Positions 9,245 through 18,754 of a stretch of 64,000 bases of DNA are shown here, piece after piece. Each line of letters starts with the position of its first letter. Within the stretch, counting starts at the first letter, position 1. Source of the DNA: Lachnospiraceae bacterium (GTDB taxonomy: Bacteria; Bacillota; Clostridia; Lachnospirales; Lachnospiraceae); NCBI GenBank assembly GCA_902363555.1, contig CABJAM010000001.1, positions 682,001 to 746,000 of the forward strand, in the 5' to 3' direction. The translations under genes and the position numbers were made by a program. The notes under the pieces are model-generated. The model made no database searches, was not told the origin of the DNA, and saw only the letters and a program-made list of their open reading frames with translations.

Positions 9245-9289
9245 ACTATATACTTGCTATATTTATGTATATAGAATTGGAGAAGCGAC

Positions 9290-10684
9290 GTGAAGAAAGT
9301 CATATTAACCTTTCGCAGGACTATAATATTTTTGATTAAAGTGGCTCTATATCTGAGTTTGCTGGCCAGTTTTTTCTTGATTATGGGTATAGAAAACTGG
9401 CAGTTGTTAAGGTTGTCAAGAACGGCGGGAATCACATTGAGTACGTTCTGTGTGGTGGGCCTTGGTTTGACTGCGGCTTACGGAACATTTGATATTGGAA
9501 AAAGAAAGAGCAAACCAATTATAGCATCCATCGCTTTAGCTGTTGTATTAACAGACTTGATTACTTATGTACAATTGGCTATTATGAATACAAATGATGC
9601 TAACAACCGACAGTTCAGATTTGAAAATATAGGTCTGCTATTGATTGTTATAGTTGTTCAGATATGGCTAATTGTGCTGTTCACTTACGCGGGGAACTAT
9701 GTATATTTTCGTATGCATGCGCCGGAAAAGTGTTGTGTTATTACCGATTCCGAGATGAGTTTGTATGAAATTACGAAAGCAGTATCTTCTTTTAAAAAAC
9801 AATATAAAATTTGTTACGCAAAAGACTATAGGGCGGATAATCTGTATGAGGCTATACAAAAGTGTGATACAGTATTTATTTATAACGTACCTGTTCGGGA
9901 GCGTACGGAAATTATGGAGTTTTGCTACCGTAATTTAAGAAATGTTTATATCAGTCCGGAGATATCAGATATAGTTGAAATTAATTCAAAGCATGTTATC
10001 ATTGATGACATATCATTAGTCAGTGCTCCGGTAAAGGAACTGTCTTTTGAACAGAAAATTATGAAAAGACTCATGGATATTGTGTTATCTTTGATTGCTT
10101 TAGTAATTTCAAGCCCAATATTACTTCTATGTGCGATTAGCATAAAAATGTGTGATGGTGGTACAATTATATTTAAACAGCGGCGGGCGACCAAAGGTGG
10201 TAAGATTTTTGAAGTCTATAAATTTCGGACAATGAAGGAAAATGTAGGCAACTATTCTTCTATATCGGGTGACGATAGAATAACATCGGTGGGAAGGATA
10301 TTAAGAAAGTACCGTTTGGATGAGTTACCACAGTTCGTAAATATACTGAAGGGTGAAATGAGTATGGTAGGACCAAGGCCTGAGATGCTGGAGAATGTTT
10401 ATTTATACACGAAGGAATTTCCTGAGTTCTCCTACCGCTTACGAGTGAAGGCTGGACTTACCGGCTATGCTCAAATTGCAGGAAAATACAATACTTCACC
10501 AAAATATAAGCTGGTGTTGGACTTGATGTATATTGAAAATTATAGTTTGCTGAGAGACTTGAAATTATTATTACAAACGCTTATAGTACTTTTTAAGCCG
10601 GATAGTACGGAGGCGTTTGATGAACTAAAGGATATAGACTTATCTGATTTAGACGAGAAATCAAATGATTGGTGGAAATTATGA
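9290..10684 (+). CDS. Polyprenyl-phosphate sugar-1-phosphate transferase (initiating enzyme)
   Basis: 464 residues with the layout of WbaP/CpsE-like enzymes. Four N-terminal membrane helices (to ~135) lead to a soluble Rossmann-like middle, then a helix near 268-290 and the bacterial sugar transferase domain. Diagnostic motifs are KQRRATKGG, FEVYKFRTM, LRKYRLDELPQ with the D344-E345 pair, and MSMVGPRPE. Such enzymes move a hexose-1-phosphate from a nucleotide sugar to undecaprenyl phosphate, the first step of a lipid-linked glycan. It starts at GTG 9290 after GGAGAAG and ends overlapping the next gene by four bases (ATGA). The sugar (glucose, galactose or other) cannot be read from sequence. 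Confidence 0.9.
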   Translation: MKKVILTFRRTIIFLIKVALYLSLLASFFLIMGIENWQLLRLSRTAGITLSTFCVVGLGLTAAYGTFDIGKRKSKPIIASIALAVVLTDLITYVQLAIMNTNDANNRQFRFENIGLLLIVIVVQIWLIVLFTYAGNYVYFRMHAPEKCCVITDSEMSLYEITKAVSSFKKQYKICYAKDYRADNLYEAIQKCDTVFIYNVPVRERTEIMEFCYRNLRNVYISPEISDIVEINSKHVIIDDISLVSAPVKELSFEQKIMKRLMDIVLSLIALVISSPILLLCAISIKMCDGGTIIFKQRRATKGGKIFEVYKFRTMKENVGNYSSISGDDRITSVGRILRKYRLDELPQFVNILKGEMSMVGPRPEMLENVYLYTKEFPEFSYRLRVKAGLTGYAQIAGKYNTSPKYKLVLDLMYIENYSLLRDLKLLLQTLIVLFKPDSTEAFDELKDIDLSDLDEKSNDWWKL

Positions 10685-11436
10685 ATCAACTCTTTGTGAC
10701 TGGTGGAATAGTAACCTACAATAATGCTGATATTATTGCAAAGTGTATTCAGTCATTGTTGGATTGTACAGAGCAATGTAAGTTCCAATTGTATATTTAT
10801 GATAACCATTCTACAGATATGACTGTGAGTATAATAAAGGAACATTTCCCAGATGTAATTATATTAGAAAGTAAAGAGAACAGAGGATTTGGCTATGGCC
10901 ATAATCAGATTATAAATCAGATAGTTGACTCGGATTTTCATGCCATAATTAATCCAGATATTTATTTGACAGAAGATGCCATCTCACAAATAGCTTTATA
11001 TATGTATAATCATCCGGAGGTCATTCAATTAACTCCTGAAATTCGGAATTTAGATGGAAGCATACAATATTTACCAAAACTAGACCCCAATTTTAAACGC
11101 GTTGTGCTTAGTAAATTTAAGCCGTTTGCTCATTACCGAAGAGAATATACCAGGGAAGATGAGAATTTTACGGAACCGGTTCCTATATTATCCAGCACGG
11201 GATGTTTTTCTGTTATAAAGACTGAAGTCTTAAAATTATTACAAGGATATGATCAGCGGTTTTTTATGTATTTTGAGGATGCTGATTTGTCCAGACGACT
11301 TCGCGAGTATGGCGTAATAATCTATCATCCAGGTATAAGTGTTTATCATGAATGGAAGAGAGATAATACACGAAGTTTGAGGGGAATACTTATTTTTTTG
11401 ACTTCCATGTGGAAGTACTACCGGAAATGGAGATAG
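10681..11436 (+). CDS. Glycosyltransferase family 2, rhamnosyltransferase-like
   Basis: 251 residues, GT-A fold. The nucleotide-binding start is TGGIVTYNNADII; IYDNHSTDMT and ENRGFGYGHNQII follow; INPDIY supplies the acidic metal-binding motif; the C-terminal part has SSTGCFSVIK and FMYFEDADLSRRL. This pattern is common in rhamnosyl and related transferases of O-antigen and rhamnan clusters. ATG 10681 overlaps the previous stop (ATGA) and has GGTGG upstream, which is better than a TTG 12 bases earlier. The acceptor and sugar are inferred only from the locus context. Confidence 0.85.
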   Translation: MNQLFVTGGIVTYNNADIIAKCIQSLLDCTEQCKFQLYIYDNHSTDMTVSIIKEHFPDVIILESKENRGFGYGHNQIINQIVDSDFHAIINPDIYLTEDAISQIALYMYNHPEVIQLTPEIRNLDGSIQYLPKLDPNFKRVVLSKFKPFAHYRREYTREDENFTEPVPILSSTGCFSVIKTEVLKLLQGYDQRFFMYFEDADLSRRLREYGVIIYHPGISVYHEWKRDNTRSLRGILIFLTSMWKYYRKWR

Positions 11437-11439
11437 TAG

Positions 11440-12393
11440 ATGATCGATATATTGATGGCTACTTATAATGGTAGTTTATATATAAAAGAGCAGATAGATT
11501 CTATCATACAACAGTCTTGTAATGAATGGTGCTTAATAATACAGGATGATTTATCAGATGATGAAACTGTGAAGATCGCCAATAGAATGGCAGAGAAATT
11601 TAACAATAGCTGTACTGATAATAAAGAAATTAAGGTTTTTGTAAATCAAAAGCCATATGGTGGTGCTGCTGGTAATTTTTTTTCTTTATTGCAAAGGGCG
11701 ACTGGTGATTATGCCATGTTTAGTGACCAGGATGATGTTTGGCATCCAGATAAGATTCAAAAAACATTACAGTTAATGAAAAAAATAGAATCGGATTTTG
11801 GCTGTGATACCCCGTTATTGGTATATACCGATTTAAATGTTGTTAATTCCAAACTTGAATTGATTTCAGAATCGTTTATAAAATATATGAAAGTTCCACC
11901 ACAGGTTAGTTTAAGTCGTTTGTTAATACAAAACAGTGTGACCGGCTGCACAATTATGATGAATAAATCCTTGTATATGCAATTACAGAAGGTAAATGAT
12001 GTTTCCAGAATTATTATGCATGACCATTTTGCTGCATTAACGGCTAATTTGTTAGGGCATGTTGCTTTTTTGCCGGAGTCTACAATTGACTATCGTCAAC
12101 ATGCCATGAATTCTGTAGGAGCATCAAATGCAGGGAGTCTTACTTATATGTGGAGAAGATACCGACGAGGAAAGAAAATATTTCGCAAGGATTTATTCAA
12201 TTCTATGGTTCAAGCAGGATATTTATTAGAGTTATATGGAAGTAGTATTAGTGATGAAAACACTAGAAACCTAATTTATAAATATTCAAGGATGACAGAA
12301 AAAGATAAATTGACACGTGCACGGTTTTATTGCTCTCGACGTGTTTTAAAATTTGGCTTTATACGGGCCTTGATGCAAATAATATGGGGATGA
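11440..12393 (+). CDS. Glycosyltransferase family 2, RgpB/WbbL-like
   Basis: 317 residues, GT-A fold. It begins MIDILMATYNGSLYIKEQIDSI, the usual opening of the RgpB-like subgroup, and carries QDDLSDDET and the signature SDQDDVWHPDKI, whose aspartates bind metal and nucleotide. Members of this subgroup often add rhamnose. The gene follows the previous stop by three bases and is translated from ATG 11440 after GGAG. No membrane segment is seen, so it should act on the cytoplasmic face on a lipid-linked acceptor. Confidence 0.85.
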   Translation: MIDILMATYNGSLYIKEQIDSIIQQSCNEWCLIIQDDLSDDETVKIANRMAEKFNNSCTDNKEIKVFVNQKPYGGAAGNFFSLLQRATGDYAMFSDQDDVWHPDKIQKTLQLMKKIESDFGCDTPLLVYTDLNVVNSKLELISESFIKYMKVPPQVSLSRLLIQNSVTGCTIMMNKSLYMQLQKVNDVSRIIMHDHFAALTANLLGHVAFLPESTIDYRQHAMNSVGASNAGSLTYMWRRYRRGKKIFRKDLFNSMVQAGYLLELYGSSISDENTRNLIYKYSRMTEKDKLTRARFYCSRRVLKFGFIRALMQIIWG

Positions 12394-12442
12394 GTATTTA
12401 AAAGGTTTCTAATAAATATATTTGGAGTTATGGAGAATAATA

Positions 12443-13723
12443 ATGAGTACTCTTTTGTCGAGTGTTTTTAAAGTAACAGATAAGCTAAAGCCTATTTTAA
12501 AAAGAATATTGCCACAAAAAATGCTTCATGAGGCACAATCTAAAATGCTTGATAAAACATTTCAGGAATTAATAGCCCGTGGGAGGAAGTCACTGGATAG
12601 AACAGTAAAGCCAGATGGGGTAAATCTTATCGGATTGGTTCGTGCACAAATGGGGCTGGGGCAAAGTTGTCGCTTACTGGCGAATGCATTGGAGCACAGC
12701 CATTTTAATTACACACTTTACGATTTTGCATTACCTTCCTCCCTGTTGAGCACAGATGATCATACATATGATGATAAAATCAGTGCAGATTTGAAATATA
12801 ACATTAATTTAATTCATATTAATCCGGATGAGATGCGTTTACTATATACGAAAATGCCTTCAGATAGTTGGGATTATAGTTATAATATTGCCTTTTGGTT
12901 GTGGGAATTGGAAGAAATTCCTGAAAGTTGGAAACAGTATTTTCCTATGCTGGATGAAATATGGACACCTTCTGAATTCATCAGTAAAAATTTACGAAAA
13001 GTGACAAAGCTGCCTGTTAAAACAATGCCTTATTGGGTAACAGCACAAACGGATGATAAATACGATAGGAAATTTTTTAAGCTACCTGAAAATAAATTTC
13101 TGTTTTTGACAATGTACGATTCGAATAGTACAATAGAGCGTAAGAATCCTATGGGTGCCATAGATGCATATAAAAAGGCGTTTTCCATGAATGATGAGTC
13201 TGTGGGGCTTGTTGTCAAAGTGAATAATGCCCGACAGACGGACTTGGATATTCTAAAATCTGCTCTTGAGGGCTACACAAACATTTATTATATTACAGAT
13301 ATATTAGAAAAGACTGCGGTAAACAGTCTTATAAAAGACTGCGATGCATTTATATCTCTTCATCGAGCAGAAGGGTTTGGTCTTGTTATGGCGGAGGCAA
13401 TGTTAGTAGGTACACCCTCGATTGCGACGAATTGGTCATCAAATACAGAATTTATGAATAATGATGTTGCCTGTATGGTGGATTATACCTTTAAGGAGCT
13501 GGAAAGGGACTGCCCGCCTTATAAAAAAGGGGCCATATGGGCGGATGCCGATACAGATATGGCGGCTCAATATTTGAAAAGACTTTATGAGGATCAGGAT
13601 TATTATGAGACGATACGTAGTAATGCCAGTCAATATATTCGTATAAAGCTTGGTAGGACACAGGCAGTCTGTTCTTTGGAGCAGCGGATAAAGGAAATCT
13701 ATGACGGAAGGAATAAAACATGA
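12443..13723 (+). CDS. Glycosyltransferase, GT4-like (GT-B fold)
   Basis: About 426 residues. The N-terminal half carries GLVRAQMGLGQSCRLLANAL, a glycan-cluster GT-B entry motif, and FWLWELEEIPESW, often seen in mannosyl/rhamnosyl transferases encoded beside Wzm/Wzt. The C-terminal donor domain has the E-x7-E region SLHRAEGFGLVMAEAM and VGTPSIATNWSSNTEF. ATG 12443 after TGGAGA is preferred over an upstream TTG at 12422. It overlaps the next gene by four bases, so it belongs to the exporter transcription unit. Confidence 0.82.
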   Translation: MSTLLSSVFKVTDKLKPILKRILPQKMLHEAQSKMLDKTFQELIARGRKSLDRTVKPDGVNLIGLVRAQMGLGQSCRLLANALEHSHFNYTLYDFALPSSLLSTDDHTYDDKISADLKYNINLIHINPDEMRLLYTKMPSDSWDYSYNIAFWLWELEEIPESWKQYFPMLDEIWTPSEFISKNLRKVTKLPVKTMPYWVTAQTDDKYDRKFFKLPENKFLFLTMYDSNSTIERKNPMGAIDAYKKAFSMNDESVGLVVKVNNARQTDLDILKSALEGYTNIYYITDILEKTAVNSLIKDCDAFISLHRAEGFGLVMAEAMLVGTPSIATNWSSNTEFMNNDVACMVDYTFKELERDCPPYKKGAIWADADTDMAAQYLKRLYEDQDYYETIRSNASQYIRIKLGRTQAVCSLEQRIKEIYDGRNKT

Positions 13724-14496
13724 AACATTTAAAAGAAATATATGATTACCGGCAGATGATTTTTAGTTTAGTAAGAAAGGAACTGAGAGGGCGGTATAAG
13801 GGATCCGTTTTGGGATTTTTATGGACATTTATAAATCCTTTGTTTCAGCTTCTTGTTTATACGTTTGTGTTTTCTATTGTATTACCAAATTCTATTGAGA
13901 AGTTTTACTTATATCTTTTTGTGGGTCTAGTACCGTGGCTGTTCTTTAGTGGGTCAATGACTGGAGGTGCGGCCAGTATTATCGCTCAAAAGGACATGGT
14001 TAAAAAAATATATTTTCCTCGGGAAGTTATTCCTATAGCTTACGTTGTTAGCGGATTTGTGAACATGCTTTTTTGCTTTATCGTGATTTTCGGCGTCGTT
14101 TTGATATCCGGAACCGGAGTGAGTTTCAGGGCCCTTTTATATTTACCTATAGTCATGGCTGTGGAATTTGTCATGGCATTGGGTGGTGCAATGCTTACCT
14201 CAGCCCTAACTGTATATTTTAGAGATTTGGAATATATTTTAGGAATTATAACCATGGCCTGGATGTATTTTACGCCGGTTGTATATTCCATGGATATGGT
14301 TCCAGAAGTTTTAAGACCCATATTTCGTTTAAATCCCATGACTCCTGTTATCATGGCCTATAGGGATATTCTTTATTCAAAACAGCCCCCTCAGTTAAGT
14401 ACTCTTGTTCAGGGATTGGTTTTGGGAATTATAGTATTAGTTATCGGCGCACTGGTATTTCGTAAATTACAGAAGGGCTTTGCGGAGGAACTATAA
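13720..14496 (+). CDS. wzm: Polysaccharide ABC exporter, permease subunit (Wzm-like)
   Basis: 258 residues with six predicted membrane helices, ABC-2 type. The N-terminal amphipathic region RKELRGRYKGSVLGFLWTFINP is the hallmark of Wzm/TagG permeases. With the ATPase encoded next it would move a completed undecaprenyl-linked polymer across the membrane. The start overlaps the preceding stop (ATGA) and the stop overlaps the next start (TAATG), so the three proteins are probably translated in a coupled way. TagG of wall teichoic acid export is the nearest alternative, but the neighbours are sugar-polymer genes rather than tag genes. Confidence 0.9.
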   Translation: MKHLKEIYDYRQMIFSLVRKELRGRYKGSVLGFLWTFINPLFQLLVYTFVFSIVLPNSIEKFYLYLFVGLVPWLFFSGSMTGGAASIIAQKDMVKKIYFPREVIPIAYVVSGFVNMLFCFIVIFGVVLISGTGVSFRALLYLPIVMAVEFVMALGGAMLTSALTVYFRDLEYILGIITMAWMYFTPVVYSMDMVPEVLRPIFRLNPMTPVIMAYRDILYSKQPPQLSTLVQGLVLGIIVLVIGALVFRKLQKGFAEEL

Positions 14497-15767
14497 TGAA
14501 TAAGGATAATGCAATTGAAGTTAGAGATGTTTATAAGAAATTTAAGGTGTTCTACGATAAGGGTAATCAGTTAAAAGAACGTCTCCTTTTTAAAAATCGT
14601 AACCGATATGAAGAACGATGGGTATTGAACGGTGTCAGTTTTTGTGTAAAAAAGGGAGAAGCTATTGGCCTGATTGGTCATAACGGGTGCGGAAAAAGCA
14701 CAACTTTAAAACTGCTGACAAGGATTATGTATCCGGACTCGGGAACTATTGAAATGTGTGGCCGTGTATCCAGTCTGATTGAGCTGGGTGCGGGCTTCCA
14801 TCCCGATATGAGCGGGCGGGAGAATATTTATACAAATGCGGCAATTTTTGGTTTGACAAAGAAAGAGATTGACGCACGTATGGATGACATAGTAGAATTC
14901 TCGGAAATGGAAGAGTTTCTTGATAATCCAGTACGAACCTATTCATCAGGTATGTATATGCGACTGGCATTTTCTGTAGCAATTAATGTAAATGCAGATA
15001 TTTTGCTTATCGATGAAATATTGGCTGTCGGAGATGTTAACTTTCAAGCTAAATGTTTTAATAAACTAAGAGAGATTAAGTCTCAGGGAACAACAATTGT
15101 TATCGTGTCTCACTCAATGGGACAGATTGAGCAGATATGTGACCGGAGTATATGGATTCACGAAGGCAAAATAAAAGCAGAAGGAATTCCTCGCGATGTA
15201 GATCCTGAATATTTAGAGTTTATGGGTGAAAAACGCCAGGAAATTGCAGATAAGGAAGCAGAGCGTAAAAAAGATACTACAGCAGACGCGGATAATAAGG
15301 ATGCGAAGACACAAAACCCGGAGTCTGAGACATTTAAGGAGGATGGGCGCTGGGGGAATGGAAATGCTTATATAACTCAGATAACTACATTGGATAAAAA
15401 TGATAATCTCAAATCTGTTTTTGCAACCGGAGAAAGTATTAAGTTTAAGATTTGTTATAAAGTAAAGAAAACTATTGAGAACGCTGTTATAGGGGTATCT
15501 CTAACAAGAGTGGATAATATTCATTGCTATGGTACGAATACAGATATCGATCAGGTAAATGCGTTTAAGCTTGATAAAGACGGAAGTCTGGAGCTTGTTT
15601 TAGATGATATACCATTACTTCCCTGCGTTTATTTGGTTGATATTGCTATACAGAATAAAGCTGGGGATACGATGGATTATTACAAGAATGCTTGTAAATT
15701 TGAAATCTATTCAAAGATTTCTGATGTGGGACTGGTTCGGATAAAACATTCCTGGGAGATTTCGTAA
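14496..15767 (+). CDS. wzt: Polysaccharide ABC exporter, ATPase with C-terminal substrate-binding domain (Wzt-like)
   Basis: 423 residues. Residues 1-245 are the ATPase: Walker A GHNGCGKST with K67, signature YSSGMYMRLAFSVA, Walker B ILLIDEILAVGD, switch histidine in VSHSMGQ. A charged linker (~248-285, rich in K, D, E) leads to a ~135-residue beta-rich domain of Wzt_C type (GNAYITQITTLDKN... to the end). In the O9a and related systems this extra domain recognises the modified non-reducing end of the glycan before export. Its presence here fits the methyltransferase gene immediately downstream. It starts within TAATG. Confidence 0.92.
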   Translation: MNKDNAIEVRDVYKKFKVFYDKGNQLKERLLFKNRNRYEERWVLNGVSFCVKKGEAIGLIGHNGCGKSTTLKLLTRIMYPDSGTIEMCGRVSSLIELGAGFHPDMSGRENIYTNAAIFGLTKKEIDARMDDIVEFSEMEEFLDNPVRTYSSGMYMRLAFSVAINVNADILLIDEILAVGDVNFQAKCFNKLREIKSQGTTIVIVSHSMGQIEQICDRSIWIHEGKIKAEGIPRDVDPEYLEFMGEKRQEIADKEAERKKDTTADADNKDAKTQNPESETFKEDGRWGNGNAYITQITTLDKNDNLKSVFATGESIKFKICYKVKKTIENAVIGVSLTRVDNIHCYGTNTDIDQVNAFKLDKDGSLELVLDDIPLLPCVYLVDIAIQNKAGDTMDYYKNACKFEIYSKISDVGLVRIKHSWEIS

Positions 15768-15787
15768 TGATTACGGGGGAGAGAACT

Positions 15788-17188
15788 ATGAAACTGGAAA
15801 ATTTAATGGAGCAGCTTGAAGATATTAAGTTCCCTGTTTTAAATGAAGACGGTACTCATTCAAAGGGAACCAAGAAAATAAGCTATGATGTGCTTGATCC
15901 GATTATTGAAAATACCTCTACTGTGTTGGACTTATACAGAAACATCATAATCGGAATGAATGATGTTGCCCAGGGGTTAGAAAATCGTATTCAGGTATTG
16001 GATGAAACTGTCAGGCAGCAGCAGCAAAGCCTTGATAATAAAGATAAAGAAATTCAAATGCTGAAAATGAATGGTGCCGCGGTAGTCCGGCAGATGATGA
16101 AGATAAAGTGGCGCCAGATTGATGAGATAAACACACGTATTGAAAGCGAGGATGATATACTAACTTGCAAAATTTGTGGTTGTAAAGCCCGCAGAGGAAG
16201 TATGGAAAAGAAAATCTGCGAGTGTATCTATAATGGGGGCCGGCTTGAGCGATATGTTTGTCCTGAATGTGGTGTTATTTATGGCCCTACAAAGTTTGAT
16301 GATTTGACTCAAATGGAAAAAGATGAGGATTATTATATACACTATCTCGGCTTCCATGAAGGAGATTCCACGGAAAAGGAAATTAAGGCCTTTTATATGC
16401 TTAATCCTGTAAAGGAAGGGATATATCTCAATTATGGCAGCGGCGCGTGGTCGAAGTCAATAGAGAAAATACGACGCGATGGATATACGGTTTTTGGCTA
16501 TGAACCCTATGCGACTCAAAGTGGTGATCCATATTTGATAACGGATATTGAGAAATTAAAACGGATGCGTTTTGATGGAATTTATTCCAATGATCTCATT
16601 GAACATTTGATTCATCCGGTAGAGGACTTTATGTTTATGAAATCTTTGCTGAAGGACCCATCTTCAAAAATGTCTCATAGCACCTCGTGTTACATTTATA
16701 AACATGAGGTTACAAGATTTCATACGCATTTCTTCACGGGCAAGTCATTAGAGGTGTTGTGTCGGAGAACTGGCTTGAACATTTTAGATTGTAAAAATGA
16801 AGTTAATACACCGGCAGATTTTTATTGCTATGTGTATGGAATGCAAAACAAGGAAGTTGATTATTTACCTCATATGTATATTACGGCTGAGGGTGAAAAA
16901 GTCGATGGAGAAATCCTGTTAGCATCTGGCGCTACAATGTTTGGACCTTATCTAATATCCGGGGCGCTTGATTATCATTGGCATATGATTTTGGAAATGC
17001 CTGATGATATACAGCTTCCTTACAAGATTACTGCGGAGTCTGGTAAGATTGAACTATTTAATGGATTTTTGCATAATGGAGAAAATCATATTGAATATCA
17101 TTTAAATCAACTATACAATGGTGTGGAAATTGTTCTGCATAATGATTTTCAGACGCAAATTCATGTTAAAGGACTCGGTCTGTATTAA
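15788..17188 (+). CDS. Zinc-ribbon, coiled-coil SAM methyltransferase (possible glycan chain terminator)
   Basis: About 466 residues. Residues ~45-105 form a predicted coiled coil (LENRIQVLDETVRQQQQSL...). Residues 127-161 hold a zinc-ribbon pattern, C127-x2-C130-x-C132 and C158-x2-C161. A class I SAM-binding motif YLNYGSGAWSKS (213-224) follows, then YSNDLIEHLIHPVEDF of Methyltransf_23 type and a C-terminal beta-rich tail. In ABC-exported glycans a methyl group at the non-reducing end can stop chain growth and mark the polymer for Wzt; the neighbours make that role plausible but unproven. An in-frame ATG at 15767 overlaps the wzt stop, but GGGGGAGAG lies just before ATG 15788. Confidence 0.75.
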   Translation: MKLENLMEQLEDIKFPVLNEDGTHSKGTKKISYDVLDPIIENTSTVLDLYRNIIIGMNDVAQGLENRIQVLDETVRQQQQSLDNKDKEIQMLKMNGAAVVRQMMKIKWRQIDEINTRIESEDDILTCKICGCKARRGSMEKKICECIYNGGRLERYVCPECGVIYGPTKFDDLTQMEKDEDYYIHYLGFHEGDSTEKEIKAFYMLNPVKEGIYLNYGSGAWSKSIEKIRRDGYTVFGYEPYATQSGDPYLITDIEKLKRMRFDGIYSNDLIEHLIHPVEDFMFMKSLLKDPSSKMSHSTSCYIYKHEVTRFHTHFFTGKSLEVLCRRTGLNILDCKNEVNTPADFYCYVYGMQNKEVDYLPHMYITAEGEKVDGEILLASGATMFGPYLISGALDYHWHMILEMPDDIQLPYKITAESGKIELFNGFLHNGENHIEYHLNQLYNGVEIVLHNDFQTQIHVKGLGLY

Positions 17189-17215
17189 GCCGTTGAATAA
17201 TTGGAGGAATTCTTG

Positions 17216-17671
17216 ATGGAGCATATAAATACCGAAGAAATTATGTCAGAAATTCGAGCTGAAATCAAAAAGAAAGGTTACACGGATAAAATTCTAAGCT
17301 TTGATGATATCGGGGAATTTACGGATGCACAAGGAGGCTATAACAGCCAGACCTTCAGCTTTGATGAGCTGACATTCCAGGTTAACCAGATGAACGCTCA
17401 GTATAATGTGGCAGAATATCGCATATATCCCAATGTTGGGGTCGGCAATAAAGTAAAAGCCTTAATAAAAAAATTATTGAGAAAGCCAATACGATTTTAT
17501 ATAAATCCTATTGTTAATGACCAGAACGAATTTAATGCATCCGTAGTTCGGGCGGCTAATCAATTGAGATTCTATGTTGCAGAAAATCAGAAATTGCAAG
17601 CAAAGATAGAAGCGTTAGCTCAAGAAGTAGAGGAATTAAGGAGCAGTCAAATAAATAATTTGGAGGATTAG
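17216..17671 (+). CDS. Small coiled-coil protein of glycan cluster, unknown function
   Basis: 151 residues, no signal peptide or membrane helix. The N-terminus (MEHINTEEIMSEIRAEIKKK) is helical and followed by KILSFDDI. A basic middle contains VGNKVKALIKKLLRKPIRFY, which could touch membrane lipid. The C-terminal ~45 residues form a coiled coil (NQKLQAKIEALAQEVEEL). I do not recognise a catalytic domain. It lies directly after the methyltransferase gene, which also has a coiled coil, so a scaffold or length-measuring partner is conceivable. GGAGGA at 17203-17208 fixes ATG 17216. Confidence 0.6.
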   Translation: MEHINTEEIMSEIRAEIKKKGYTDKILSFDDIGEFTDAQGGYNSQTFSFDELTFQVNQMNAQYNVAEYRIYPNVGVGNKVKALIKKLLRKPIRFYINPIVNDQNEFNASVVRAANQLRFYVAENQKLQAKIEALAQEVEELRSSQINNLED

Positions 17672-17675
17672 TCCT

Positions 17676-18749
17676 ATGAGAATCATACAGATGCTTCCGG
17701 TTTTGGCTTTCGGTGATGCCATTGGTAATGATACAGTTACATTAAAAAAGACACTGCAGCAGGCTGGCTACGAAACTGAAATATATGCAGAGATTATTGA
17801 TGGGAGACTTCCAAAGGATACAGCATTTCCTGTGATGGACTATGATGAGCGCTCAGATGATATTATTATTTATCACCTCTCTACGGGGGCCGAATTGAAT
17901 TATAAATTTGAACGCTTTAAATGTCGAAAAATTATTATGTATCATAATATTACTCCTCCGGAGTTTTTTTCGGACTATAACACAGAAGCTGCCATGAGCT
18001 GTAAAGAAGGATTGTCAGCCGCAGAATTTCTTTCGGATAAGGTAGACTTTTGTTTCGCGGATTCAGAATTTAACAAGCATGATTTGCGTAAAATGGGGTA
18101 TGAGTGCGAAATAGATGTACTGCCTATATTGATTGCATTCAAGGATTTCGAAAAAAAACCTAATGCTGGTATTTTAAAGAAATATGGTAATGATGATTAT
18201 GTTAATATTGTTTTTACCGGGCGGGTTGCACCGAATAAAAAGCATGAGGATATTATTCGGGCGTTTTATTATTATAAGAAGTACATTAACGTTAAATCCC
18301 GTTTGTTTTTGGTTGGATCCTTTGGCATAAATGACAGATATTATCAAAGGTTAGCAAAATATGTTGAAAAGCTGGGGGTAAAAGAGGTATACTTTACAGG
18401 GCATATAAAATTCGATGAAATATTGGCTTATTATTCGATTGCAGATGTGTTCTTATGTTTGAGTGAGCACGAGGGGTTCTGTGTACCGTTAGTTGAGGCT
18501 ATGTATTTTAATGTGCCGATAATTGCTTACGACTGTTGTGCAGTAGGTGAAACTTTGGGAAATGCGGGATTGCTCCTTTCTGATAAATCACCAGAAATTG
18601 TAGGTGAGGCGATTCATCGCGTGGTCAGTGATGAAAAACTTAAAGAAATCATGGTGTCCAATGGAAAAGAAAGGCTGGAGTACTTCTCGCATGATCGTAT
18701 AAAAAACCAATTTTTAGAGTCTGTACAGCGACTGATAAAAGGGGTATGA
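17676..18749 (+). CDS. Glycosyltransferase family 4
   Basis: 357 residues, GT-B fold. The acceptor half begins MRIIQMLPVLAFGDAIGND. The donor half begins VNIVFTGRVAPNKKHEDIIRAF, then KSRLFLVGS, KEVYFTGHI, and the E-x7-E motif LSEHEGFCVPLVEAMYFNVP with catalytic glutamates. GT4 enzymes are retaining and use UDP- or GDP-sugars. The gene follows the small coiled-coil gene by four bases with GGAGGA as ribosome binding site, and its end overlaps or abuts the next glycosyltransferase gene. The sugar is not predictable. Confidence 0.85.
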   Translation: MRIIQMLPVLAFGDAIGNDTVTLKKTLQQAGYETEIYAEIIDGRLPKDTAFPVMDYDERSDDIIIYHLSTGAELNYKFERFKCRKIIMYHNITPPEFFSDYNTEAAMSCKEGLSAAEFLSDKVDFCFADSEFNKHDLRKMGYECEIDVLPILIAFKDFEKKPNAGILKKYGNDDYVNIVFTGRVAPNKKHEDIIRAFYYYKKYINVKSRLFLVGSFGINDRYYQRLAKYVEKLGVKEVYFTGHIKFDEILAYYSIADVFLCLSEHEGFCVPLVEAMYFNVPIIAYDCCAVGETLGNAGLLLSDKSPEIVGEAIHRVVSDEKLKEIMVSNGKERLEYFSHDRIKNQFLESVQRLIKGV

Positions 18750-18754
18750 TAGGT

